64,000 bases of DNA from positions 1 through 64,000 of the forward strand of contig JAOVVO010000295.1 of assembly GCA_028564675.1 (NCBI GenBank), given 5' to 3'. Source of the stretch: Onchocerca lupi (Eukaryota; Nematoda; Chromadorea; Rhabditida; Onchocercidae). The translations under genes and the position numbers were made by a program. A model generated the notes under the pieces. That model had not been told where the DNA came from. It was given only the letters and a program-made list of their open reading frames with translations, and did not search any database. Below, piece by piece: positions 1-12,600 of the stretch (its first letter is position 1; each line of letters starts with the position of its first letter).

Positions 1-46
<46 letters not shown>

Positions 47-60
47 ATTATTATTATTAT
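1..60. repeat. (ATT)n microsatellite
   Basis: The window opens inside an ATT trinucleotide repeat, with one slipped unit near position 40. It continues to about position 60 and its left end lies outside the window. Confidence 0.95.
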
Positions 61-775
61 CTTTTCGTTGTAATTATATATCTTGAGTTTTGAACCATGC
101 GGGAAATATTTTTGCAATACAATATTTTGATTATTTAAATATGTTTGTAGTAAAATTATTTCGTTCTTTTCCGACAGTTCTATTACGTATCGGTTAAGAA
201 ATTTTTTTATGAGTTTAAAGTATTTTTGACATCTTTTAACTGAAAATTAAAAATAATAAAATTATATTAGTATTACCAAAAACTAAAAAAATAAAGTCAA
301 AAACCACCAAAAGCAATACAAAAACTAAAATTCTAAAATAACTTCCTTAGTTTTAATTCATCGACTTCAACTTCACTTCCGTCATCTTTCCAAAGAGTGA
401 TCATACGAGCAATCACTTTCTTAATAATGTAAAGACTGATAAAACGGTTAAGAATGATACGATTGGCCTTAAAATTTAAACAGCGATTTTTAACTTTGTA
501 TAAAGAAAATAATGACTAGTTTCTCTCAAGTGTATAATTGTATCCTTAATTCTATTTTAAAATAATTTTAATAAATTATTGATTATTGATAATTTCAATA
601 AATCAAATTTCATTGTTTATTTTATTATGCTCTCTGGTGTTTTCAGATTGACCATATGAAAAAACTGTTCTGATACTTTTTCATGGCATCTTTAGAACTG
701 ACCTATTTTCCTCTTACTTTTCTATATGCATGAAATTTGATTTCTTTCAAATTCCTAATTTGGATCACTTTTCAG
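61..775. other. AT-rich non-coding stretch
   Basis: No coding pattern, RNA gene or repeat beyond short A/T runs is visible. It ends at a good acceptor (tttcag, 770-775). It could therefore be the intron or flank of a gene entering from the left. Confidence 0.5.
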
Positions 776-979
776 GTTACGAATATGGAAAAAATGAATT
801 TATCTTTAACTTCACAGTTTGCAATATTATTTGCACAGAATGACACCGATCAAAACATTCAACAATCAAATTCAAGTTTGTTATTCATGCTACAACCGGA
901 GTTAAATTCTAGCTCGATAAACATCACTTCCCCAATGTCAACCAATTTTTCCACATCCACTTGCATCTGCTCGCATTAA
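776..979 (+). CDS. Possible terminal exon of a gene starting left of the window
   Basis: An open stretch follows a TTTTCAG acceptor and runs to a TAA at 977-979. It encodes about 67 residues rich in Ser, Asn and Thr, including NSSSINITSP. The first in-frame ATG is at 785. No family is recognised and there is no upstream partner exon in view. It could be the last exon of an unseen gene, an untranslated exon or a chance open frame. The call rests only on the acceptor and a balanced codon composition unlike the flanking poly-A/T sequence. Confidence 0.25.
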   Translation, partial: VTNMEKMNLSLTSQFAILFAQNDTDQNIQQSNSSLLFMLQPELNSSSINITSPMSTNFSTSTCICSH

Positions 980-2157
980 AATGAATTCATACACCAATGC
1001 GAATTAAATTGCTTTTTCTTGAGAGCTGTGTAACTTATTCATTGTTGCATCACACATAAAATATCATGTGAGATGAATAATGAAGTAATGAATAATATTC
1101 ATAAATGAACATTCGCCGATTAATTCTTTTTTTTTTAGCAATTTGCAAAAATCTTTCTTTTTTCCTTTCACTTTTATTTTCCCTTGATAGTTTATAATAA
1201 TACAAGAAATAGATGTGATAAGCATACTAATTGTAAAGAGTCATTAATATAATTAAGAAAAAAAAAAAACGGAAAATATGATTTAAAGTTTTGAAAGAAA
1301 TAAGAATTTACAAATTTATCACAAATATCACATCGATAAATTTCGTTGTATATATAGTAGTGGAAGAATTTCCATGTGGAATTAGAAATTCAAAAACTAT
1401 TTGAATAAATCATTTCATTGAATATAAATTTGCGCTTTGTTCTTTAAACATTTTATTGCATTGAATTAGCAAAGTTTAATCAGTCTGTATCGATTTTTTC
1501 TCTGCTTCAATCAATTAGCCTTGTTTTCTCACTAAATTAATTGCTTTAGTAATCTGAAATTGTTTACCATCTTTTCCAATTATATATAAATTCATAAATT
1601 ATTCAATAACATCGACAGTGCATCATTAATAAATCATTCCATTTACTGGAAAATGAGAACCAAAAGATGCTTTTAGTCAGTCAAACAAAATAGTCGATTT
1701 TAATGATCATTTAAAACATTTAAAAAAAAAAAATTTATTATTACTTGCACTGAGCAATAAAAATGCCTATAAAACAAAGAATTCAGCATTTGAAAACAAA
1801 CAGCACGCCATCATTAACGAAAGAAATTTTGATAATAATTTTGCAAATGTTTTCTAAGATAACTTCCAAATGAGGTGTCTAGTCCGGCGTGTTTCACAGA
1901 TTTATCACATCAGTTATCGAAAAAGTCATGAAGAACTGTTCATGAATAATATATCCTGAAATAAATAATGAAAATCTGAAAGTTAGCTGTAAAAATTAAA
2001 TTACTTAAATTACGAGAGAAGTCCATTGCACACAGCACTTTTCTTTTTTTCTGATGCGACGAAACGATAAGCGCATGTCATGTGCGTGTCTTGGGTCTTG
2101 TGCACTGGTATGCTTTCCTATCAAGAATCAACTTAGTGATCAGTGAATTTTTAAAAA
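980..2157. other. Non-coding stretch before the Helitron relic
   Basis: AT-rich sequence with no gene-like reading frame. From about 2040 the composition becomes more GC-rich. The segment 2053-2089 matches another place in this window, and the part just before 2158 may be undetected transposon sequence. Confidence 0.5.
2053..2089 (+). repeat. Dispersed repeat, copy 1
   Basis: The core gatgcgacgaaacgataa plus about 15 further bases recurs inverted at 53847-53881, about 52 kb away, with few mismatches. Such a match is unlikely by chance in AT-rich sequence of this length. It lies about 70 bp upstream of recognisable Helitron coding sequence and may be part of that element, which is an inference. 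Confidence 0.6.
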
Positions 2158-2850
2158 AGATGTTCGTAACTACATGGTCCAGATCTATTCATTACATTCA
2201 CATGCAATCGAGCTTGGAACGATATACCAAAAACTCTCCCTAAGCAATCGCCGATGGATAGGTATGGCATCATAGCACATGTTTTCAGACAGAAGCTAAA
2301 ATCGCTGATGGATTTCATGGTAAATATAGAGTATTTGGATCTATGCGTTGCTGGATGTACTCAATAGAATAAGAAAAGAAAGGATTGCCATATGAACATA
2401 TAATAATCTGGCTCTATAATAAATTATTTCAAATAAAATCAAAGTGTAATATGTGCTAAAATACCCAATACCGACGTCGATAAGGATTTGCATGAAGTTA
2501 TGACAAAAATATGATACATGGATCTTGTGATATAAGCAGTCACATATAAGTCCATCGACATTGTTGTGAAAGTAGATGAAACGACTAATTATGCAACAGA
2601 ATTTTTGAATTCACTCGATCTGCCAAGAGTGCAACCCCACGTGCTGCAATTGAAAATAGGCGTGCCAATTATCATGTTGCGAAATGTCAACCAGCCAAAG
2701 CTTTGTAACGGCACGCGGCTTGAAGTAAAAAATTAATGAACAATGTCGTAGAAGTAAAATATCTTGACAGGACCTTTCAAAGATTCGTGTAGCTGGGGTA
2801 CAGCTAATATCGAATAAAATCTATTGCTGACCTAGCAGAATCATAAAGAC
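2158..2850 (+). mobile_element. Decayed Helitron transposon: fragments of the Rep/helicase protein
   Basis: Several reading-frame fragments match the Helitron RepHel protein in the right order. From 2182 they read DLFITFTCNRAWNDIP, then GIIAHVFRQKLKSLMDFM. After a one-base shift they read CWMYSIE, a stop, and KKGLPYEHIIIWL, where the family usually has a PHAH-type Rep motif. From about 2455 comes AKIPNTDVDKDLHEVMTK. From 2542 the helicase C-terminal part reads TYKSIDIV, FLNSLDLPRVQPHVLQLKIG and PIIMLRNVNQPKLCNGTRL. A stop at 2734 is bypassed by a one-base shift into KKLMNNVVEVKYL. The large middle (most of the helicase) is deleted, and the frame is broken by at least four indels or stops. This is an inactive remnant. 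Neither Helitron end was identified. Confidence 0.88.
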
Positions 2851-3622
2851 AAGCAGCAATTTCCAAATCAATCAATTTACAATGCAAATTAAAAATCGTC
2901 AGAATTTTTTCTCTAACAGCTTGTCGTGATTTCTGCAATACCTACGTTTAATTAATGCCATTTTTAAAAAAAAACTTTTACATACTGTTTTTCTTTACTA
3001 TAGACGCAATTTTTGCGCATCGCTTTTTTAACGTATGCTGTGAGCCGCGTCATCGAGAAGTTATCCTTTTACACGCAGGATTCCTTCGGAATGATTCATA
3101 GCTCAGATTGTGTGCATGATGAGATTATTGATCGTCGCATTAGTCTAATTTCCTGTATTCCCGTACTGTCTTAATCATACTTTGCTAACTCTACCAAACG
3201 TAAATATTAGTTAATTTTTGGTGTTATTTTATAGTTTACGGAGTTACAAATTATTGCTTTACGGTATTTTGTTCGTTCTCGAATACGTTTCCTTCCAACT
3301 CTCTTGTCCGAGTCTTTTTGGGAAGATCCTTTAAGAGTTGTTTTTTATGTAAACTTATTACAAAAATTATAATTTCCTGATTTACAGGAATTTTCAAAAT
3401 TTGATAGTAAAAAGCTAAAGCGAATTCTCATCTATGTTCATATTTATTTCTCCGTATAAAATTGTGATAAATAACGGCTTATTTTTTTATGATAATTTTT
3501 TATCCTTAATTTTACATCAATCTATAATAAGTTTCGATCTGCAAATATCAATTTAAATTGCTTATTCAAAATTCATTTGTGATTTAATCTTTGTTTCGCC
3601 TAATGATTGGTCGCAAATAATA
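2851..3622. other. Upstream region of the Tudor gene
   Basis: The segment about 3000-3170 is less AT-rich than its surroundings and could be a promoter, an untranslated exon or more transposon sequence. No family is recognised. The frame used at 3623 stays open upstream to a TAA near 3566, but no AG acceptor is available there, so no upstream coding exon is proposed. Confidence 0.4.
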
Positions 3623-6600
3623 ATGTTGGAAATCAAAAATACATTGCAGATGGCTATGAAAAGTATCTCCTCGCCAGTTGTTGTAGAAAAAACCAAAAAT
3701 GATACGAATTTCATTTTCTCGCCCTTTGAGGTTACATTAGATCGGAAATTTATTGCGCGTGTAACGGAGAAATTGGCCGATGATATCTACTTAATGAGGA
3801 ATACGGAACAATTAACTCTTTTATATCAGGTAAATTTTTTTCTTTTAATTTCTGATATTTTCGTTCGAAAAATTTAGCGTTAAAAATTTTCTGAATTAAA
3901 TATATATTGCTATGAGATTTCTAGCATTTGTAATAAAAACTAACAATCTTGATAAAAGATACAGAATAACGAAAAAGTTCTAATCGCATTGATCACATCT
4001 TTTCGAAGTAAGATGTCATTCTATGCAACACTTCGAAAAGGAAATTTTCTTGCTTATTTGTAAAATCTCTGAAAGAATTATAAGTATTTATCCAACTTTA
4101 TCTTTTTTGCATAACAGCAAGAGATAATTGGAGTGAGAGTTTTTGGTATATTTTTTGGAAGTTAATCTGCGAGAAATTTAGATTTTTTTGAATGATATCT
4201 TTCGTTATTATGTAAACTATTTGTCTGCATCTATTGTAGTATATGGTACGCCCAATAAAGCGCTTGTCTCCATCGATGTATCTTGATGCTACACGTGAAG
4301 TTGCATGCATTGCTCGCGTAGCACGGTCAGTTAACTTATCCAGAGCGAGTCGTTGTCGCTTTTACAGGTTAATGATATGTTTTTTCACCTTTAAAATCAT
4401 CACTCACGTATTGATAACCCGTTTTAGTAAGCTATTAGAAACTGAAAGCATCAGAAACTTCATTTTCGAAATATATTTATCAATAGGGAAGTTGTTGTCA
4501 CTATTAAGATAGATAAAGCGGTTAAGTCCATAAGATTTTTCCCAGTTTTTTTTATTTTGATTTTTTTATTATGGTTTTAATTATTATTTTTTTTTTTTTT
4601 TTGGATTGGTTCGTTTGTTTTCTTTTTTTTTCTTTATTTCGGGGTTTTTATCATATTGGTGTTCTGATAGTTTTTTTTAATGTTGTTTTTCTTGTTTTTT
4701 TAGTTTTAGGAAGCTATTTGAAAAGACATAAAGCATCAGAAACTTCATTTTCGAAATAAATTTATCAGTAGGGAAGTTGTTATCACTATTAAGATAGGTA
4801 AAGCGGTCAAGTCCAATAAGTTATGATTATTGCAGAACTAATCAGAAATGTTATTTGTATGTCATTTCTATACATTTTTCATTTGTAAACAATCCCGATT
4901 CGAATTTTGATAATTAACATTTTATTAAATCCGAAAATATTAGAATATTTCTAGATTTTAGTCAAATTTAGAGTTTGCCAGGATTAACATTCTGCCAGGC
5001 TATTATTGTAAAATCCATTCTAATTTTTTGTGACAAAAGATCACGCTGTTGAATTTCTTGAAATAATCTCGAACTAGAATGAAAAAAAGAAAAAATTCCT
5101 TCCATTCCCATGAAAATACGTAATATGACTGTGAAAAAAAAAAAAAAAAAAAACTCTCCATTCCCATAAAAAATACTTAACATGAATGTTGCGCAGCACA
5201 CTAATATAAATACCTATTTATATTCTACAGTCCTGTCAAATCGGGCTTAATTTTTAAATAGAAGAAATACTATGAAAATTCCTCAAAATCCATTCCCAAG
5301 AAAATACTAAAACCAAAAATTTCAAAATTTAAAATGAAGTTTCCGAAAACTTATCTTTGTCGTACTTTAACCAATAATTTTTAATTAAAAAAATAATTTG
5401 AGTAAAATATTAGCAAGAAATTGTTGGAAACTTTATTGATAATTGAAATAATTGAAAAACACATTACGCTACTTTTGTGCTGTCACGATAAGAAAATTTA
5501 AACAAAGTCGTAGAGCAGAAGACAACTTTATATAAAAACTTAAGTTTTTAATAAATATATAAAAACAAAATTAATTCAACAGTAAAAATTAACAAAAACA
5601 TCAGGCAGAAGAAAATTATTAAAATAGAAATTATATAATAATTAAGAGATTAATCAGAAAATAAAAAAACATCTATATGAAACAGACATTTCTCAAATAA
5701 TCAATACTTATACTTCATTCGAGATTGATGGGCAGTTATTCGTTCGTGACCTCCATGCTGCAAAGCATTTACTGCTGCAATTTTTTTTTATTTTTATTTC
5801 AGACAAATCAGACAAAGGATTTTTGTGCAGTATTATTTCTATTCCCTTCTTCGTTAAAATAACAATTTTAAACAAAAAAAAAATATAAGTCCAAAAGACT
5901 ATTTTCAGGGCGTTAGCAAGTCAATTCAATATGAAAGATGGAACTTGTTCCGTTTTCCTTGTCGATTACGGACAACGCATTATCTGCGATTCCTTTGCAA
6001 TATTTGATCTTTGCGGACAGGTAGCATTTTTTGATAGAATGGAATAATATTCTTTTTGGTATGTCTTATTCATTACCTGATCGAAATGTTTTTTTTTAAG
6101 TTATGGAAGAAGAAATCAAAAAAGCTTCAAACCAATAGATATTATCATACTGTCGATATATTTCATGTATTTCCTAAACTTCATAAAATTCATCATTTGA
6201 ACATAATTTATACTTACGTCTAATATAATTGTGATCTTGACAAGATCTATGTTAAAGCCAGCAGATGTATTGAAAATGCCAATAGCAGCATTCAAATTTG
6301 GGATGAAAAGACAGCGAAATAGAAACTTACGAGATGTTAGTATTTTTTGGATTTGTTTTAAATGCTAAATACTGTTTAATTCACTATAAACATATTGCCA
6401 TGTATTATGAGAATTTTTGGCATTATTTAAGTTGGAAGTCGAAAAGGAATATACTGTCTGCATAGCAACAATCAGTGATGATGATGTTTATTGGGGGAAG
6501 ATTGTACAAGCAATGCAACCTTCAGCAATGAAGAAAACTTATGCTGCAGCAAATATGGAAGATATCTGCTATGATTATATTAAAGATGAGGATAATAATA

Positions 6601-9600
6601 CGATCGTAACATCGATTGAACAATTGAATCAAATTTCAAAAGAAAAGTTGCGAGAAAAAAACGAACGATTGCAAGTTGAAAGGGAATTATTTGAGTTGAA
6701 AAAGTAGTCTATTTCTATCTAATTTTCTTCATAACTCTTATTCATAATTTGAAATCACCATAATTTTATTTTCTTATCAACATGTTTCTATTATTTCGTA
6801 TTTTTTTGTGATAGTAAATTCGATAATGTCTTTTGATGGAATTATAAAAAATTTGTTATTCACATTTCAATATCTTAGTTGTATGCTGTTCAGTATAAAT
6901 ATTTATGTACTCGGATGAGATATTAAGGTATTTCAGCTAATGCTCCAAAGCTTAATTTTAACGAATGAAAACAGTTTTAGGTCGAAATTTGAACAAGATT
7001 GGGCATTACAAACTTTGCAGTTGCAGTTTGCTGCGATTTTAAAAAGGTTGGATACAATAGCAATGCCCTTTATATCTGCTACAAATGTAAGTTATCATTT
7101 TTTCGAGTTTTTCTCGTATTATTTCATCTTTTCCTATCAAGCACGATATTTCTGGCTTTCCGTTCCATCACTTTTATGGGACATTGATAATATTACGATA
7201 TTTTTGTTTTGAACTTTCCTCAATTTCCATTACTTTCATTCCCTTGTTATTTTTCATTTTGAAGTTATGTCTCAGCAAAGTTTGATTGATTGCTGACAAT
7301 TAGATTCACCTCAAAAAAAAAACAAGTATAATGAGTTGCGAGGTTTTGGAGTCTAGCAACATCCTCTTTGCATTTTTTACTTTCCTACATGTTTATTTGT
7401 TTTGTTTACATTTTATTTTCATTATCTTTCTCCCACTTATTTTTGATATTCCGCTATAGCTGTCACGTCTTCCAGAACTTTCCGTTTTAAAATAGTGTTA
7501 TGTGTTTTATTTCAGACTACTTGCAATTCATTTCCAAATCTCACTTCTTGACCAGTACAGGTTCTAACTTCTAATATGAATGGTTGAAATCCATGCTCTG
7601 CACTGTCAACATTTCAGGTCCGTGCTCAGGCAACGAATCCGTCGCTATCTGCTAATTTATCGACCAATTTATCGATAGATCCAATGACAGTTCAACAGCT
7701 ATCTCCAATGTTATTTTTCTCATGAGCTATTATGAGTGATTGTAAATTATTCTTTGTTGGAAACTGATGCGGCCAAGCTTTATTTTGATTTTAAATCAGT
7801 AGTTCTAGAGTTGCGATTACAAATGCAATGATAGTCCGAATAATATGTAGATCTATTACTAAAAGTAGAATAGAAGCTGGGTTTGTTGTTGATATTTGAA
7901 AATATGACGAACAGAATGGAAACTTCTGAAAGATATTAGTCTAACATCAATTTTCTATATTGACAAAGAAACCCATTTCTATTTCCTCCAGATTTCCAAA
8001 TCAGGGAAAATTGAATGCACATGCTCCTACCGCTACCCAAAAAATGAATTCCCGCTCAACACATCCCATTGTTGGTGATTTATCTAAAACGTATAATGGT
8101 CCGGTATCATTGATCACAGTTCCGAAAAGCGGACGACCATCATCACCAATTTCAGCTTTAGCTTCGGTTCTGAATTTTTAATTTTTTCACTTCTCCTTTA
8201 TCTCAGTATAATTTCTTTTCACTTTTTTAATTTTAATTTTTTTTTTTTTTGCCATTTTAGCATAATGCAGAAATGGGCCGTTCTCGACCTGCTTATAGCA
8301 AAGCATCGGCAATGTTTATGGGGGATTTGAACAATAACTTTCAGCAGCGAGGTAACACCCATTGTTTTATCCAATAAGATTAAGTGGAAAATAGATTAAA
8401 ATTTTGATATTCATTATTAATTTCGAAATGAAAAATTATTTTAGAGCGATAGAAGAACTTAATTGAAAAAATTGCAATATTTGATGTTATTATCTTCAGC
8501 ATTCTTTTTCGAATGATCAATCCATTACTGTACTGCATTTTCTAGTCTGTAATTTTACAATCAACCAGTCGCAGGAATTTTTCCGTCAATGATTAAATTG
8601 TTTTTCTCTCAGGGGATTCAAGGGATTCAACTACCAATCTATTTAGCAGTAATAAAATCGTAGCTTATAGGATCCGAAATCTGTAAATACATCATTATCG
8701 ATACGTAGAATTTTTTGATTTTTCTTTTAAATCTATGGAGGTGTAAATTCATAGAATTGATATTATCACAATTATTTATCAATACTGCTATATTATACAG
8801 AATATAAAGCAAAACAAGCTTTGTGTAAAACGCAATATGGTGAACCACCGATTCATGTTCTGAACGAGTGTTACAGTGCAGCTGATCTGGGAGTTTCAGT
8901 TGGAATACAACAGCAGGCACTAATGAAACAATGTCATCAGTTTGAAAATGGTCTCTTTATTGATTTTTCATGTCAACAAGAAATGCATTTATTAAAATTA
9001 CCAAAAACCATATATAAGATTCTGTCAAAGATTTTAAATAGACAATGTTTCATCATCACTATCATGCACATTTTCTATTGTTTGGTGCAAAATAACTCAA
9101 GTGAAGAAAATTTCAAACTCAAAATCATTTCACACTGGTATTAAGCTGTACTTTAGTATTAATCAGGGTACATTATATGCCCTTTTTTGATTTCAGAGGT
9201 TTAAGCATTCATCAAAAGAATTGCTCTTTTCTGATTTCAAGAGTAATGAGTTCAAGCACTCAGTAGAAAAATTGCTACATGAGTTTAAGCATTCAGTGGA
9301 AAAATTGCTACTGAGAAAAACTAAATTTTGCATAAAGTCAGTTCAATCGAAAAAGCAAAATTATCAAAAAGTGCATGATATTGATCAAAAATATTCGTTT
9401 ATTTTCTGAGACCGTGATGTAAAAGTTTTTTGGAAGAAGGAAAAGTGATTACCTGATAATTTCCTTTTACTTATCTTTTCTTGGCTTAGTCGATACGAAA
9501 TATCCTCTACAACATGTTGAACGAGGATCAGAAAAACATGTTCGATCAAATGTTGATGATAGTGAATTTCTTTCAGGAGAATCAATGTCACTTCATGAAA

Positions 9601-12600
9601 TGCAGGAGGTTTTAATCCTTTTGATAGAGTTGATCATGCACTGTCAAAACAATGTGAATACTAAGATGTAAAAATATCTGGAAAAATTTAACTATTATAT
9701 TTAACATAATAAAGTGTAGCCAAGTTTGAATTCAAGTTTCAAGTATTGATTTTGAAATATTCTCTAGGCATACTCTTTAAGCTTATAATAAAATTGTTAT
9801 AGTCTTTTTTCAGAAACCATTATACGTACACAATTCACGCGACGAAAATAGCTACTTGATGCAAAAAACAAAGCAACAATCCGTATCAGTTTGTGATGTT
9901 TCAGAAGCGCTAAAGAGTGAGGTAAATCTGTAAAGTCTTACTGATCCTAATTAAATTCATCAATATTTATCATTGTTACTGTTAAATTTTTGTGCTATTG
10001 TTGTTATCAAAATATAGGTAAATGCCGACTACAAGTATCCCACTGAATTCTTTTCAAGTTATTTTTTTTGCTTTTCTAATCCACTGCTTGAAATAAAACA
10101 CTAAAGATTTTGAATCAGAATATTTGAACAAGAAGAAAAATGCTTGTAAATAAATGTCATTAACAGCTTCATTCAGTGAGATACGATTTAATAATTAGCT
10201 GATTAATTTAATAATTAGCTGATTAGCTGATTGATTAAACGATTTAATAATTAGCTTCTTAACAGTATTTTCAGGAGATTTTGAATACTTGATTACCATA
10301 TTTTTGACTTTTCTGAATAGAGACGAGCTAATCATTACTACTTTACTGAATAGAATAAATTCTAACCAGGCACGCTGGAATTATCAATTTCAGGATGAAA
10401 GTAACCAAAAAATTACCAGTTTTAAAGCAGGAAATCTATCAACAGTGTTGTTCAGTAATGGGGGCTTAATCGAAACTCTAAAATATAAAGTAGTTTTTTC
10501 AGCAAATTTTTTTTTATTTCTTTTGGACTTTTTTTATTGTTATTATTATTTTTTCATTTCATCCATATTCTATGGCTACCATAACTAAAGATAGATCACT
10601 AGTGAGTAGAAGTATCCGAGCACTAAATGAGGAAGTGCTAATTTGAGAGATAACAAAATTCAATTATATTTTAATGCTTGTTTTTATTATGGTTATTATT
10701 ACGAGCACATTATTATTATTACCGTTCATTTTTATTCATGTTGCTGATATAATCGATACTTATATTACCACCATTGCATTATCACGAGTGAAAATAGCGG
10801 CTATATTGTCCTACATTGAGCAAAATTTGAATTTGTATAACCCAATTCATGCATACTTATAATTATATTATTAGCATACAAACCGTTCGCTGGACCATTA
10901 AAATTTTTCTGGTCGGAATCTCGGCTCCGAAATTTGCATAAGATTCGAAATTTGGATTCTAATTTAGTATCAATCAAACAAGAAAGCAAATTGTACTAGA
11001 AAAAATTGGAAGAAGAACGAAATGAAGCATAGAAAAATAAGATTCAAAATTACAACAGACGATTATTGTTGTTGGTAATTCGTGTCGTTTACATGATACT
11101 CTATATATTTTTGATCATAATTTGGGAGTGTCTGATAATGTCGTTGTAACCTTGGACCATAATCTAAATATTTATGAAGTAGTCGTTGTCAGTTACTTTC
11201 TTTTACTACAGTCATTGCATCATAACACGAGTAATCAAAATATTTGTAGAGGTAATACTTTTTGTAGTTAGTTTATCATTGCAGTGTTATATGCCATATA
11301 TAGAAGTGGGAAAGCAGACAATACATACTGTAAAAAGAAGCGATGATGATCGGTCAAATCAAAATTGGCCGCTGTTTTTCGTGCAAATTCAAGAAGACGG
11401 GCTGTTGGATATTATTGATCAGTATTTGAATGGCCTAACAGCTGTGGAACCGTTACCAAAAGAAAATATTGTTCGTTGTTTTTCAATATGATCTGAGGAT
11501 TTTGTCAATCTGCATCATAATTTAGGCATCAGCAGTAACAACTATAGTTTCTGGCGATTTGATCTAATCCTCTTTCGAATTTCAATAGAGGTGCACTTTC
11601 TGGCGGCCAATGGACAAGATACCAGATGTCACTAAGAAAGAATAGGATCTCTTAACAAACAAAATTTTTCATTACTTCATTTAACTGTTCATGCTGACAA
11701 ATATTCTTTTGTAATTCTTTTCGTCTATGAAATTCTGATATTTCAGAAACTAGGCACTCTTTGCGTTTCATATTGTCATGCTTTTCAAGCAATGTTTCGT
11801 GCAGTGATTACTGCAATATATGATACGAATGTGGAAGTGCATTATATTGATTATGGGAATTATGAAAGAGTATCTTACAATGATCTTCGCTCTATTAGTG
11901 AGCAGGTTAGTTTTATTATGATGTCAAGAAAATAATGCTATAATATTCATTATTTTGAATTTTATTAATTTATTTTCTTTTTTCCGCGTTCATTTTTTCT
12001 TCCATACTTGCTTGATTTTCATCGGCAGTATAAATTATCTTCCAATAAAAATTAGTGTGGTTTGGAGATCTTATTCTATTACTCAAACGTATTCACAAAT
12101 TTCATGGCAGTCATTTTCTTTGTTTTTTAATCGGAATGATTTACCATCACTCAACAAGAAACCTATGACGGGAAACTGGAACAAGTGTATAAATTGTATA
12201 GTTCTGAATAGACCAGATTATTTCACTTTTTTAATGAATGTTCTCAACATCGTTCAAACTATCATTAGCAGTTAGCAATTTTGTTAAGTTTTACTGTTAG
12301 GAATGTCGAAAGCAACAATTGATTATAAGTTTTTCTCAGTCTCCATATCACACAAAGTAAGCTGCAATTTCGTGATCATTTGTTGAAATTAAAAAAAAAA
12401 AAAAAAAAATAAAATCGAATTGCTAATTCATAAACTTCTCAGATCGTGGTTGATTTAATACGATCAAAATGCAGCGGGATTAAAGACAATATTTATGACC
12501 AATTTTGATCTTTGTAATGAAATCTTTTTGAAATTTCAGTCCAAAATAACAAGGACGCATCCAGCTATGGGAATTCCTTGCTTACTATCAGATGTAAATG

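Noticed and set aside
4571..4759. Hydrophobic plus-strand frame (62 codons) in intron 2 of the Tudor gene
   Set aside because: It is made by a T-rich block between the two duplicate copies and overlaps one of them. No splice phase fits.
11186..11284. 5' extension of the frame of Tudor exon 11285-11470
   Set aside because: An excellent acceptor (tttatcattgcag) ends at 11284 and gives phase agreement with both neighbours, so the upstream open sequence is intronic.
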